This document shows, piece after piece, positions 17,477 through 25,533 of a stretch of 64,000 nucleotides of DNA. This DNA is from VXRN01 sp963664365. Its GTDB lineage: Bacteria > Chloroflexota > Dehalococcoidia > Lucifugimonadales > UBA1123. The stretch is taken from the NCBI GenBank assembly GCA_963664365.1, contig OY761144.1, positions 186,001-250,000 of the forward strand, in the 5' to 3' direction. A model generated the notes under the pieces. It made no database searches, was not told the DNA's origin, and saw only the letters and a program-made list of their open reading frames with translations. Numbering within the stretch: position 1 is the stretch's first letter; each line of letters starts with the position of its first letter. A program made the position numbers and the translations under genes.

Positions 17477-18430
17477 TCAGAACCCGGCGGTCTTGTCGCA
17501 GACGTATATGAACGGCTCGTTGGCGAGGAACCGCCGTAGGTTCTCCCTGAATATCTCGCGCCTGCCCTCCCACATCTCAACGGTCAGCGCGGAAGCGTGG
17601 GGCGAGATGATGACGTTGTCCAGATCCCACCAGCGGCTGTCGTCGGGCAGCGGCTCGAATTCGAAAGCGTCTATGCCCGCCCCGGCGATCTTGCGATTAC
17701 TCACGGCGTCGAACAAGGCGTCTTCGTCCACCACGCCGCCGCGAGAGATGACTATCAAGTGCGCCGTCGGCTTCATCAGCGCCAGCCCGCTCGCGCCGAT
17801 CATGCCTTTCGTATCATTCGTGTACGGCGCGGTCACCACCAGCCAGTCCGACATCCGCATCAGGTCGTCCAGACTGTCCAGACCCCAGACCGCTTCTACC
17901 CCCGGCGGCGGGTCGAAAGGGTTCTTATCGACCGCGTAAACCTTCATGCCGAAGCCGGCTGCCCTCCGCGCCACGGCGAGGCCGATGCCGCCAAGCGCGA
18001 CAATGCCCATCGCGCTGCCCTCCATCTCGATGATGGAGCCGTCGTACTTCCCGGTGTCCCAGACGCGGGCGCGCTGGTCGGCCATCATCTCGTTGGTCCT
18101 GTGCGCGAACGCGAGGCATACCGACATGACGTGATCCGCCATCGGCGCGGCATGAGGCCCGCGAGCGTTGGTCAGAACAACGTCGCTGTTTACTATCTCA
18201 GGTATCGACATCAGCTTGTCGATGCCCGTCCCCGGACAGTGCAGCCAGCGCAGCCGGTCAGACGCGAGAAACACGTCCCGGTTCGGCGTCCCCATGAACA
18301 CGTCCGCGTCCTCGATCTCCGCGGCCTGCTCCTCCTCGGAAGCGGCGAATACGAAATCCACCTCTGGGAACTCTTCGGTCAGGCTATCCTCGAACCCACT
18401 CGCGAACAGACTGGAAACCACTACTTTCAT
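17477..18430 (-). CDS. D-2-hydroxyacid dehydrogenase family protein
   Basis: 317 residues from the ATG at 18430, with AGAGGAG before it; a longer open frame upstream runs through repeat DNA. Seen: the substrate-domain LHCPGTGIDKL and VVLTNARGPHAAPMADHVM, the Rossmann turn IVALGGIGLAVARRAAGFG, the catalytic Arg in VISRGGVVDEDAL, the Glu in the following GAGIDAFEFEPLP segment, and the catalytic His in IISPHAS. This is the complete R-E-H set of NAD(P)-dependent 2-hydroxyacid dehydrogenases. The cofactor and substrate are not determinable. It sits alone between the small toxin-like pair and the divergently oriented Uma2 genes. Confidence 0.88.
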   Translation of the reverse strand: MKVVVSSLFASGFEDSLTEEFPEVDFVFAASEEEQAAEIEDADVFMGTPNRDVFLASDRLRWLHCPGTGIDKLMSIPEIVNSDVVLTNARGPHAAPMADHVMSVCLAFAHRTNEMMADQRARVWDTGKYDGSIIEMEGSAMGIVALGGIGLAVARRAAGFGMKVYAVDKNPFDPPPGVEAVWGLDSLDDLMRMSDWLVVTAPYTNDTKGMIGASGLALMKPTAHLIVISRGGVVDEDALFDAVSNRKIAGAGIDAFEFEPLPDDSRWWDLDNVIISPHASALTVEMWEGRREIFRENLRRFLANEPFIYVCDKTAGF

Positions 18431-18499
18431 GTTCAACTCCTCTGAACCGTGGTTTGAACCGTGCATGGGTAATGATACAACAGTGAGCGGAGCGCGGCC

Positions 18500-18590
18500 T
18501 CCACTATCGTTCCGAGCGCAGCGCGCCCCCACTGTCATTCCGAGCGTAGCGCAGCGGAGTCGAGGAATCTCAAGACCCTCAACCGCGCTA
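18500..18590. repeat. CATTCCGAGCG-type dispersed repeat
   Basis: Two adjacent units of the form ACTRTCRTTCCGAGCGYAGCG (near 18503 and 18530) followed by CAGCGGAGTCGAGGAATCT. This element, reading through noncoding frames, is of a type widespread in environmental bacterial genomes. The related short phrase CGCTGCGCTCGGAATC appears at 8165-8181. It fills most of the 264-base gap upstream of the dehydrogenase. Confidence 0.6.
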
Positions 18591-18694
18591 CCTACTGATA
18601 CAGCTTCAAACAAACGAAAGCCGCTGGGTGTACGACTTTTCTTTGTATCACATTTCCGCAAAGTGGTAGAATTGCGCGAAGCAAGGAGAAGCCG

Positions 18695-19465
18695 ATGACC
18701 ACCGAAACCGCCGCCACCGTCTTCTATCCTGAAACGGACGATATGCCATTGCCGGACGGAGAATACCAAGCGCCGATATTCCGCAGGGTCGTCGGACCCC
18801 TGGAAGTCCACTTCGGGAATGTCCCCGGCGCCCACGTGAACGGCAACACGTTCCTGTACTACGTCGAGGGCGATCCGCGCCGCTCCGTATCCCCCGACTG
18901 CTACGTGGTCTTCAACCTGTCCGAGGCCGAGTTGGAGACGTTCTCGATCGATCGAAACAACACCTACCTACTCTGGGAAGTGGGCAAGCCGCCCGACTTC
19001 GTCCTAGAGATAGGCTCGCCCAGCACTGGCAGAGAGGATACCGGCAGGAAGCGCGACCTTTACGCCGAAATTGGCGTACCCGAATACTGGCGCTACGACG
19101 CGACGGGAAGCGACTTCTACGGCGAGCCGCTGGTCGGAGAGCGTCTTGTGGACGGCGAGTATCGGCGGTTCGAGATGCGGTATGAGGCCGACGGATCCGT
19201 CTGGTCTCACAGCGACGCGCTGAACCTGGACCTGTGGTGGATCGATGGAGAGCTGCGGTATTGGGACCCCGCAGGGGAGAAGTGGCTGCTGAACCATCAG
19301 GAAGAGAAGTCGCGGGCTGATTCGGCGGAGTCGCGGGCGGATTCGGCGGAGTCGGAGTTGGAATTAGAGCGAGCCGTTCGCGCAAGGGCGGAGGCGCGGG
19401 CCGAAGAGGAGCGCGCGGCCCGACTGGCGCTGGAAGCCGAACTGCGGCGTCTGCGCGGCCAGTAG
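18695..19465 (+). CDS. Uma2-family (PD-(D/E)XK) protein, copy 1
   Basis: 256 residues. The N-terminal 190 form a Uma2 domain with the expected active-site set: Asp in VSPDCYVVF, Glu in PDFVLEIGSPS, Lys in RKRDLYAEIGVPEYWRYD. The last 60 residues are a charged coiled coil (RADSAESRADSAESE then RAVRARAEARAEEERAARLA). Members are restriction-nuclease-like but their role is not established; they are often present in many copies. AAGGAG lies six bases before the start. It is about 90% alike in sequence to the copy at 20689, including the bases upstream of the start, so the two arose by duplication. Confidence 0.85.
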   Translation: MTTETAATVFYPETDDMPLPDGEYQAPIFRRVVGPLEVHFGNVPGAHVNGNTFLYYVEGDPRRSVSPDCYVVFNLSEAELETFSIDRNNTYLLWEVGKPPDFVLEIGSPSTGREDTGRKRDLYAEIGVPEYWRYDATGSDFYGEPLVGERLVDGEYRRFEMRYEADGSVWSHSDALNLDLWWIDGELRYWDPAGEKWLLNHQEEKSRADSAESRADSAESELELERAVRARAEARAEEERAARLALEAELRRLRGQ

Positions 19466-19555
19466 GCGTAGAACACAGCCGCTCCCCGATGCGGCGCCTG
19501 CGCCGTTACTCACGCCTACGCATGTCCCATCCACCGACAGCGCCAAGAACCCGTC

Positions 19556-19705
19556 ATGCCGACCATAGCCCCCTACGGCTCCTGGAAATCGCCAATCACG
19601 CCCGACCTGATCGTTCAGGACTCGGTCGGCTTGGGACCGACCCAGCTGGACGGAGACGACATCTACTGGGTCGAGATGCGCCCGGACGAGGGCGAACGGG
19701 ACGTG
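19556..19705 (+). pseudogene. 5' fragment of an S9 peptidase gene
   Basis: About 50 codons from MPTIAPYGSWKSPITPDLI to RPDEGERDVI, matching the start of the intact peptidase at 21535 almost exactly. The match ends near 19710 and the frame stops at 19741. It lies in the same position relative to Uma2 copy 1 as the intact gene has to Uma2 copy 2, so the whole stretch Uma2 plus peptidase start was duplicated and then cut. Confidence 0.85.
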
Positions 19706-19762
19706 ATACACTGTGATACAGCGCAACTCAGACGAATGTAAACGACGGGTCGGATGTAATTC

Positions 19763-20023
19763 ATGATTCGGATTGACGGCTTGTCTTGGGATGAGCGCTC
19801 CGAGGAGCACGCTGCGCTCCACAGTGTCACATTCGAAGAGATCGAGCAGGTGACCAAGAACTATGGATATGCTAGGAGGAGCGGGGAGTATATGCTCGTC
19901 GTAGGACAAACGGATGCCGGACGCTACCTCGTGGCGATTCTGGACTATGAGGGCGAAGGGATATGGTATCCCGTCACCGCAAGACCAGCCACTAATTCTG
20001 AAAGGAGAAGGCTGAGACGCTAG
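19763..20023 (+). CDS. BrnT/DUF4258-like toxin candidate
   Basis: 86 residues. IDGLSWDERSEEHAALHSVTFEEIEQV, then YMLVVGQTDAGRYLVAILDYEGE and the end YPVTARPATNSERRRLRR, follow the BrnT (RelE-fold) plan: WD plus E near the start, G-x-T-x-x-G-R-x-L in the middle, ARPAT-xx-ER at the end. BrnT toxins are ribonucleases neutralised by a ribbon-helix-helix antitoxin coded just downstream, and such a gene follows after 23 bases. The pair is inserted between peptidase fragments. Toxin activity is inferred from family only. Confidence 0.7.
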   Translation: MIRIDGLSWDERSEEHAALHSVTFEEIEQVTKNYGYARRSGEYMLVVGQTDAGRYLVAILDYEGEGIWYPVTARPATNSERRRLRR

Positions 20024-20046
20024 ACCATCTCACGAAGGGGGGGGTT

Positions 20047-20568
20047 ATGCCTATGGCACAGCACGATAGGAGAATGAGTCGAGAGGAAGCTGCGAGATTT
20101 TGGGCTGAGAACGAAATAACTGATGAGAACTCCGAGCAGGTTACTGAAGAGATTCACGTTCGGAAGCCGCTGTCGGCGATGATATCGTTACGGCTCAGCG
20201 ACGAAGACCTGAACAGTCTGAAGCTGGTTGCGCGGGCACAAGGGGTCGGCGTGACTACCATGGCGCGGATGTTGCTTCATCAGTGCCTTGAGAACCCCGG
20301 ATCCCAACTCATGTTTCAGGCGCTTCAGACCAATGAGGTACAGGAAGGACTAACTGAAATACTCGAAGACGCCAGTATCCCTCAAGGAGAGCCCAATCCT
20401 GAGTTCCTCGTACTGTCGAGGGCGCATCTTGAACATATCCACAACGCGATTACTCAATCAACAATCAAGCTTCTCTTCGAAGGACTCAAGGGACAGTCTG
20501 TGTCTGTTACTCCAAACGAAGGTGAGTTGTTCGACAGGCTTCGTGAGTTGAGTGAAGTCCGCCGATAG
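20047..20568 (+). CDS. BrnA/CopG-like antitoxin candidate, long form
   Basis: 173 residues, preceded by AAGGGGGGG. The first 85 residues carry the antitoxin plan: SREEAARFWAENEITDE, then KPLSAMISLRLSDEDLNSLKLVARAQGVGVTTMARMLLHQCL, a ribbon-helix-helix DNA-binding and dimerisation unit. About 80 further residues (SQLMFQALQTNEVQEGLTEILEDAS ... LFDRLRELSEVRR) are extra compared with typical BrnA and of unknown use. Antitoxins of this class usually repress their own operon. It is coded 23 bases after the toxin-like gene. Confidence 0.7.
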   Translation: MPMAQHDRRMSREEAARFWAENEITDENSEQVTEEIHVRKPLSAMISLRLSDEDLNSLKLVARAQGVGVTTMARMLLHQCLENPGSQLMFQALQTNEVQEGLTEILEDASIPQGEPNPEFLVLSRAHLEHIHNAITQSTIKLLFEGLKGQSVSVTPNEGELFDRLRELSEVRR

Positions 20569-20584
20569 CAGCGAGGGACCCATC

Positions 20585-20622
20585 ATGCCGACCATAGCCC
20601 CCTACGGTTCGACGCTCGCCCG
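20585..20622 (+). pseudogene. Second, internally deleted scar of the S9 peptidase start
   Basis: ATGCCGACCATAGCCCCCTA and the following CGG match the peptidase start, then the sequence jumps to TTCGACGCTCGCC, which in the intact gene lies about 130 bases further on (near 21690). The fragment at 19556 stops just before that point. The two scars therefore bracket the inserted toxin-antitoxin pair. This is a rearrangement footprint, not a gene. Confidence 0.75.
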
Positions 20623-20688
20623 CTTGGAATCATGCCAAGTCGCTCTCTTCGCCTCTGTGGTAGAATTGCGCGTAGCAAGGAGAAGTCG

Positions 20689-21462
20689 ATGACCACGGAA
20701 GCCGCTGCAACCAAGATATTCTATCCTGAAACGGACGATATGCCATTGCCGGACGGAGAGTACCAAGCGCCGATCTTTCGCAGAGTCGTCGGACCCCTGG
20801 AAGTCCACTTCGGGAATGTGCCGGGCGCCCACATGAACGGCAACACGTTCTTGTACTACGTCGAGGGAGATCCGCGCCGCTCCGTGTCCCCGGACTGCTA
20901 CGTGGTCTTCGACCTGTCCGAGGCCGAGTTGGAGACGTTCTCGATCGACCGAAACAACACCTACCTACTCTGGGAGGTGGGCAAGCCGCCCGACTTCGTC
21001 TTGGAGATAGGCTCGCCCAGCACTGGCAGAGAGGATACCGGCAGGAAGCGAGACCTGTACGCCGAGATTGGCGTACCCGAGTACTGGCGCTATGACGCGA
21101 CGGGCGGCGACTTCTACGGCGAGCCACTGGTGGGGGAGTATCTTGTGGACGGCGAGTATCGGCGGTTCGAGCTTCGGTATGAGGCCGATGGTTCTGTGTG
21201 GTCTCACAGCGACGCGCTGAACCTGGACCTGTGGTGGATCGATGGGGAGTTGCGGTATTGGGACCCGGTAGGGGAGAAGTGGCTGCTGAACCACCTGGAA
21301 GAGAACGCCGGTCGGCTGGCGGCAGAGTCGGAGTTGGAATTAGAGCGGGCCGTTCGCGCAAGGGCGGAGACGCGGGCGGCAACTGAGGCGGCGCGGGCCG
21401 ATGAGGAGCGCGCGGCCCGGCTGGCGCTGGAAGCCGAACTTCGGCGACTGCGCGGCCAGTAG
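20689..21462 (+). CDS. Uma2-family (PD-(D/E)XK) protein, copy 2
   Basis: 257 residues from the ATG at 20689 (AAGGAG upstream, same context as copy 1). It has the same domain and active-site residues as the copy at 18695: SPDCYVVFDL, PDFVLEIGSPS, KRDLYAEIGVPEYWRYD. The coiled-coil tail differs, having lost one RADSAES repeat and gained RAATEAARADEE. The downstream spacer and peptidase start are also shared with copy 1, showing that the duplicated unit was about 1 kb. Confidence 0.85.
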   Translation: MTTEAAATKIFYPETDDMPLPDGEYQAPIFRRVVGPLEVHFGNVPGAHMNGNTFLYYVEGDPRRSVSPDCYVVFDLSEAELETFSIDRNNTYLLWEVGKPPDFVLEIGSPSTGREDTGRKRDLYAEIGVPEYWRYDATGGDFYGEPLVGEYLVDGEYRRFELRYEADGSVWSHSDALNLDLWWIDGELRYWDPVGEKWLLNHLEENAGRLAAESELELERAVRARAETRAATEAARADEERAARLALEAELRRLRGQ

Positions 21463-21534
21463 CCGCATAACACTGCCGCTCCCCGACTCCCGCCTACGCA
21501 TGTCCCCTACTCCGACAGCGCCAAGGAAGCGTTC

Positions 21535-23472
21535 ATGCCGACCATAGCCCCATACGGCTCCTGGAAATCGCCGATCACGCCCGACCTGATCGTTCAGGAC
21601 TCGGTCGGCTTGGGACCGGTCCAGCTAGACGGTGACGATATCTACTGGGTCGAGATGCGCCCGGACGAGGGGGCGCGGAACGTGATCGTTCGACGCTCGC
21701 CGGACGGGTCGACGTCGGACGTCAATCCGTCGCCCTTCAACGTTAGGACCCGCGTTCACGAGTACGGCGGACTGTGCTTCTGGGTTTCTGGCGGCGCGGT
21801 CTTCTTCGTGAACTTCGCCGACCAGCGAGTGTACCGCCAGGAGTCGGGCGGTCAGCCAACACCCATCACGCCGGAAGGGGTAGATCTCCGCTATGCCGGC
21901 GGGATGATCGACACCCAGCGCAACCGCCTCGTCTGCGTCAGAGAAGACCATCGCGACGCCGGCCGTGAGGCAGTCAACACGATCGTCGCGATAGACCTCG
22001 ATCAAGGCGGCGAAGGCGACGCGCTGGTGTCGGGAAGCGACTTCTACGGGTATCCCTTGGTCAGCCCCGACGGTTCGACGCTGGCCTGGCTGTCCTGGAA
22101 TCACCCCAACATGCCCTGGGACCACACCGAGCTATGGACGGCGGACATCGGCGAAGACGGGACACTTGGCGCGGCGGCCCAGGTCGCCGGACAACCCGGC
22201 GAGTCGATCTTTCAGCCGGAATGGTCGCCCGACGGCTTGCTGTACTTCGTATCGGACCGCACCGGCTGGTGGAACATCTACCGCCGCCGAGGGGGACACG
22301 TCGAGGCGATGGCCCCTATCAGCGCCGAGTTCGGCGTTCCGGCCTGGGAACTGGGCGCGCATACCTACGCTTTCGAGTCCGCGGACCGCATCGTGTGCCA
22401 GTACGTCGAAAACGGCTCTTGGACCGTCGCCACGCTGGACACCCGCACGACTGAGCTCAAGCCGTTCGAGACGCCGTACACCGAGATGTCTCGCGGCGAC
22501 ATCAAGGCGTCGCCGGGCCGCGTTATTCTGGAGGCGGCCTCAGCCACCTTGCCGTATGCTCTGATCTCCCTTGACCCGGACACCGGCCGGACGACTGCGC
22601 TGCGAGAGTCGCGATCCGTGCCAATCGGCGACGGCTACATCTCCACGCCTCAGCCTATCGAGTTCGAGACCACCAGAGGAAGCACGGCCCACGCCCTCTA
22701 CTACCCTGCTCGGAACGCGGACTTCGCAGCTCCGGACGGGGAGAAGCCCCCTCTTCTGGTCGTCAGTCACGGCGGGCCGACGGGCTGCGCCAGGACAGCG
22801 CTGAGCCTGTCGCACCAGTATTGGACTAGCCGAGGCATTGCGATTGTGGACGTGAACTACGGCGGCAGCACAGGGTACGGCACTGCGTACAGGCGTCGGC
22901 TCAACGGACAGTGGGGCATCGTGGACGTGGACGACTGCGTCAACGCCGCGCTCCACCTTGTGCGAGAGGGCGAGGTGGACGGAGACCGTCTGATAGTGCG
23001 CGGAGGCAGCGCCGGGGGATACACAACGCTGGCGTCGCTGACGTTCAAAGAGGTGTTCAAGGTCGGGGCCAGCCACTATGGCATAAGTGACCTAGAGGCG
23101 CTTGCCAAGGAGACGCACAAGTTCGAGTCGCGCTACCTGGACTCTCTGGTGGGGCCGTACCCAGAGCGCCGAGACGTGTACGTCGAGCGTTCCCCGATCC
23201 ATCACACCGACCGCCTCTCGTGCCCCATCATTCTGATGCAGGGGTTGGAAGACAAGGTTGTGCCGCCGAACCAGGCGGAGGCCATGGTCGAGGCGCTGCG
23301 GAACAAGGGCCTGCCCGTTGCGTATCTCGCCTTCGAGGGCGAGCAGCACGGCTTCCGAAAGCCGGAAAACGTCATCCGCTCACTGGAAGCCGAATTGTAC
23401 TTCTACTCCCGTATCCTCGGCTTCGACCTCGCCGACGAAATCGAGCCGGTGGAGATAGAGAACCTTCACTGA
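21535..23472 (+). CDS. S9-family (prolyl oligopeptidase-like) serine peptidase
   Basis: 645 residues: an N-terminal seven-blade propeller (to about 380) and a C-terminal alpha/beta hydrolase. The catalytic triad is readable: Ser492 in GGSAGGYTT, Asp573 in QGLEDKVVPP, His605 in GEQHGFRKPE. VVSHGGPTGCARTALS precedes it and supplies the oxyanion HGG. Members are acylaminoacyl- or dipeptidyl-type exopeptidases; there is no signal peptide, so it is cytoplasmic. The C-terminal phrase EIEPVEIENLH is echoed in the remnant after the Cache lipoprotein at 30946. The 5' end is present twice more as fragments upstream. Confidence 0.92.
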   Translation: MPTIAPYGSWKSPITPDLIVQDSVGLGPVQLDGDDIYWVEMRPDEGARNVIVRRSPDGSTSDVNPSPFNVRTRVHEYGGLCFWVSGGAVFFVNFADQRVYRQESGGQPTPITPEGVDLRYAGGMIDTQRNRLVCVREDHRDAGREAVNTIVAIDLDQGGEGDALVSGSDFYGYPLVSPDGSTLAWLSWNHPNMPWDHTELWTADIGEDGTLGAAAQVAGQPGESIFQPEWSPDGLLYFVSDRTGWWNIYRRRGGHVEAMAPISAEFGVPAWELGAHTYAFESADRIVCQYVENGSWTVATLDTRTTELKPFETPYTEMSRGDIKASPGRVILEAASATLPYALISLDPDTGRTTALRESRSVPIGDGYISTPQPIEFETTRGSTAHALYYPARNADFAAPDGEKPPLLVVSHGGPTGCARTALSLSHQYWTSRGIAIVDVNYGGSTGYGTAYRRRLNGQWGIVDVDDCVNAALHLVREGEVDGDRLIVRGGSAGGYTTLASLTFKEVFKVGASHYGISDLEALAKETHKFESRYLDSLVGPYPERRDVYVERSPIHHTDRLSCPIILMQGLEDKVVPPNQAEAMVEALRNKGLPVAYLAFEGEQHGFRKPENVIRSLEAELYFYSRILGFDLADEIEPVEIENLH

Positions 23473-23514
23473 GCCGGGACAACTGCGGCGTGACTCGCGA
23501 GAGTATCCTTGACG

Positions 23515-25260
23515 TCAGCGGGGTTCCTCGGCATGTCCGCGCTGCTCATCATCCACGAGGCAGTTGATTATGTCTATGCCGTAATACTGGCGGTGGTGTA
23601 CTGACGAGGTGTAGTGTCGCAGGATACGGACGGACATTCCCTGATCGTCCGTCAGGGCGTGCTCCTCGTCCAGGTACGCCATGCGGTTTTCGATATTCCC
23701 GTGTTCGGCGTCGTCCGAAGCGACCACGATTTCCAACTCGGCGGAGCCGCTTTCGGGGCGAATCGAGGCGACTAGTCTGCGCTTATGCTCCGCCTCTTCG
23801 TTGCCGTCTTCTTCCAACAGGCTCAACATCACCTCCTCTCCCACGAGCCGCAGGCGGTTCTTGCCTTTCTCAGACCATGAATATCTGTCGGCGAATTGGC
23901 TTAGAAATTCGTCAAACACGGGTAGTGAAGACTCGGACAGCGCAACTCGCAGCCTCCTGACGCGAAGACTCGACAATTCGACCAACAGGGTCATGCCGAT
24001 GGCGGCAATGCCGCCGACGACGATGGTATTGCCCACGAGGTCGCTGGAAATCCCTTCGACGATTCCGCTAAAGAACCCGGCGGACAGGCCAAGTACCACG
24101 GAGACGCCGGTGATGGTGGCCTTCTTCTGGTTCATCTCGCCGGTGAATACCGTCTTGGCGCCCTCGAAGAAGAGCATTCCGAAGATAATGACGTACACCG
24201 CGCTTACCACCGGGCTGGGAATGGCCACCAATACCGCCAGGAATTTGGAAAAGGGGGCCACAGCCATCGTCAGCAGTCCCAGGTATATCCCGACGCCCTT
24301 GGCCGCGACGCCGGTGAAGCCGATGTAAACCACCGTGACCGCCCACGGAGCGGCGACGGGGAGGGTTCCCAGCAGACCGGAGAAGAAAGTCCCCAGTCCG
24401 TACACGCCCAGGCCTCCCTGAACCGCGCGGTAGTCGAGCGCCGCCGGATTCCGGTAGGAGGCGCGGTAGATCACCGATAGGTCTCCCACCGCTTTCATGA
24501 AGGCGGTCAGGTTCACAAATACGAAGACCGGAAGCAGCGCCCAGAAATCCGCGTCGAAGGTCAGGTCCAGCCCCGGCCAACCGAAATTGGGCAGGCTCAC
24601 CCACGGAGCGTCGGCTACGATGCCGAAGTCGTAAAATCCCAGAGGCGCGGCGACGACCAGGCCGACGGCTACGGTGACCGGCAAAATCCACATCCGCCAT
24701 AGCGGCGTGCCTTGCAGCGATATTACAATTCCAACGGCCAAAGCGGCCATTCCGGGAGCCATGAAAGGAATCGGCGAGACGCCTTCCGGGACGACGACCG
24801 TGCTGCTCAAGATGTAAGGCACGGCGGAAACCGCCACCAGCATTACCACTACTCCGCTCACCGTCGAGGTGAATATCCGGCGGAGGGAGGCCAGGCGCAA
24901 GGTCAAAACGGTCTGCGCCAACGTGGAAGCCATCACCAGGCTCGCCAGCAGGCTCGGCCCGCCCGCTTGGAGCGCCAAGGCGCAGACCGCCAGGAACGGG
25001 ACGTTAAAATTGGTGACGACGAGCCGACCCGACCCCATATACCGGATCCGCAGGGTGTGCAATATCATGCTGACCCCGGAGACTGCCAGCGCGGTAAATA
25101 TCACCCAGCCCAAATAGCCGTCGGACTCGCCGGACGCCCGCACCACCAACGCCGCCAGCATGATGAGGCCGATGGTGTTGGGTATGAATATCTGTAAGGC
25201 CGAAGTCGCCGCCACCGTCGGCGGCAGCTTCTCATCCGGTTGATAACGTATCTCACTCAC
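23515..25260 (-). CDS. NCS2-type permease with C-terminal HATPase-like domain
   Basis: 581 residues. The first 430 have 12-14 membrane segments in the pattern of the nucleobase/ascorbate (NCS2) family, which import uracil, xanthine or related compounds by proton symport. From about 445 the chain is soluble: FLSQFADRYSWSEKGKNRLRLVGEEVMLSLL, later SAELEIVVAS, NIENRMAYL and MSVRILRHYTSSVHHRQYYGIDII. This resembles an RsbW/HATPase-like fold, but the N-box Asn and glycine loops of an active ATPase are not evident. A regulatory tail fused to a purine/pyrimidine-type carrier is the reading; the signal it senses is unknown. Confidence 0.78.
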   Translation of the reverse strand: MSEIRYQPDEKLPPTVAATSALQIFIPNTIGLIMLAALVVRASGESDGYLGWVIFTALAVSGVSMILHTLRIRYMGSGRLVVTNFNVPFLAVCALALQAGGPSLLASLVMASTLAQTVLTLRLASLRRIFTSTVSGVVVMLVAVSAVPYILSSTVVVPEGVSPIPFMAPGMAALAVGIVISLQGTPLWRMWILPVTVAVGLVVAAPLGFYDFGIVADAPWVSLPNFGWPGLDLTFDADFWALLPVFVFVNLTAFMKAVGDLSVIYRASYRNPAALDYRAVQGGLGVYGLGTFFSGLLGTLPVAAPWAVTVVYIGFTGVAAKGVGIYLGLLTMAVAPFSKFLAVLVAIPSPVVSAVYVIIFGMLFFEGAKTVFTGEMNQKKATITGVSVVLGLSAGFFSGIVEGISSDLVGNTIVVGGIAAIGMTLLVELSSLRVRRLRVALSESSLPVFDEFLSQFADRYSWSEKGKNRLRLVGEEVMLSLLEEDGNEEAEHKRRLVASIRPESGSAELEIVVASDDAEHGNIENRMAYLDEEHALTDDQGMSVRILRHYTSSVHHRQYYGIDIINCLVDDEQRGHAEEPR

Positions 25261-25384
25261 ATCCGGTCATCCTGTTCTCATCCTTGATCGCGCCACCCCA
25301 CGGCCCGACACTCTGAGAATTCGTGTCAAAGACTTGCTGCTATACCCAAAATCCACCATCCAATCGCCGGGCGCCCGTAGAGCC

Positions 25385-25435
25385 TGCCCCGTACTCGATA
25401 CGGGGAGCGCGGGCGTCTCGCCCGCACCCTTCAAC
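25385..25435. repeat. GCGGGCG/CGCCCGC hairpin repeat
   Basis: CCCCGTACTCGATACGGGG (about 25386-25404) is followed by GCGGGCG-TCT-CGCCCGC (about 25409-25425). The first resembles the insert in R1 copy 1 (8427-8445), the second the GGGCGGGACGCCC motif near 42402-42414. Both are mosaic hairpin repeats in the 273-base gap upstream of the Cache lipoprotein. Confidence 0.6.
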
Positions 25436-25492
25436 ACTGTAATGCAATCATCAGTCGGTGGATCTGGGGATATCATGTACTCTTATCAACCA

Positions 25493-25501
25493 TGCTATAC
25501 T
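25493..25501 (+). promoter_or_regulatory. Extended -10 promoter candidate for the Cache lipoprotein
   Basis: TGCTATACT is a good extended -10 element. Transcription would begin near 25508, leaving a leader of about 26 bases with AAGGAGAGG before the ATG at 25534. No convincing -35 is seen, as expected for the extended class. Confidence 0.4.
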
Positions 25502-25533
25502 ATCAAGAGTCAAAGGTTAAGGAGAGGCCAACG

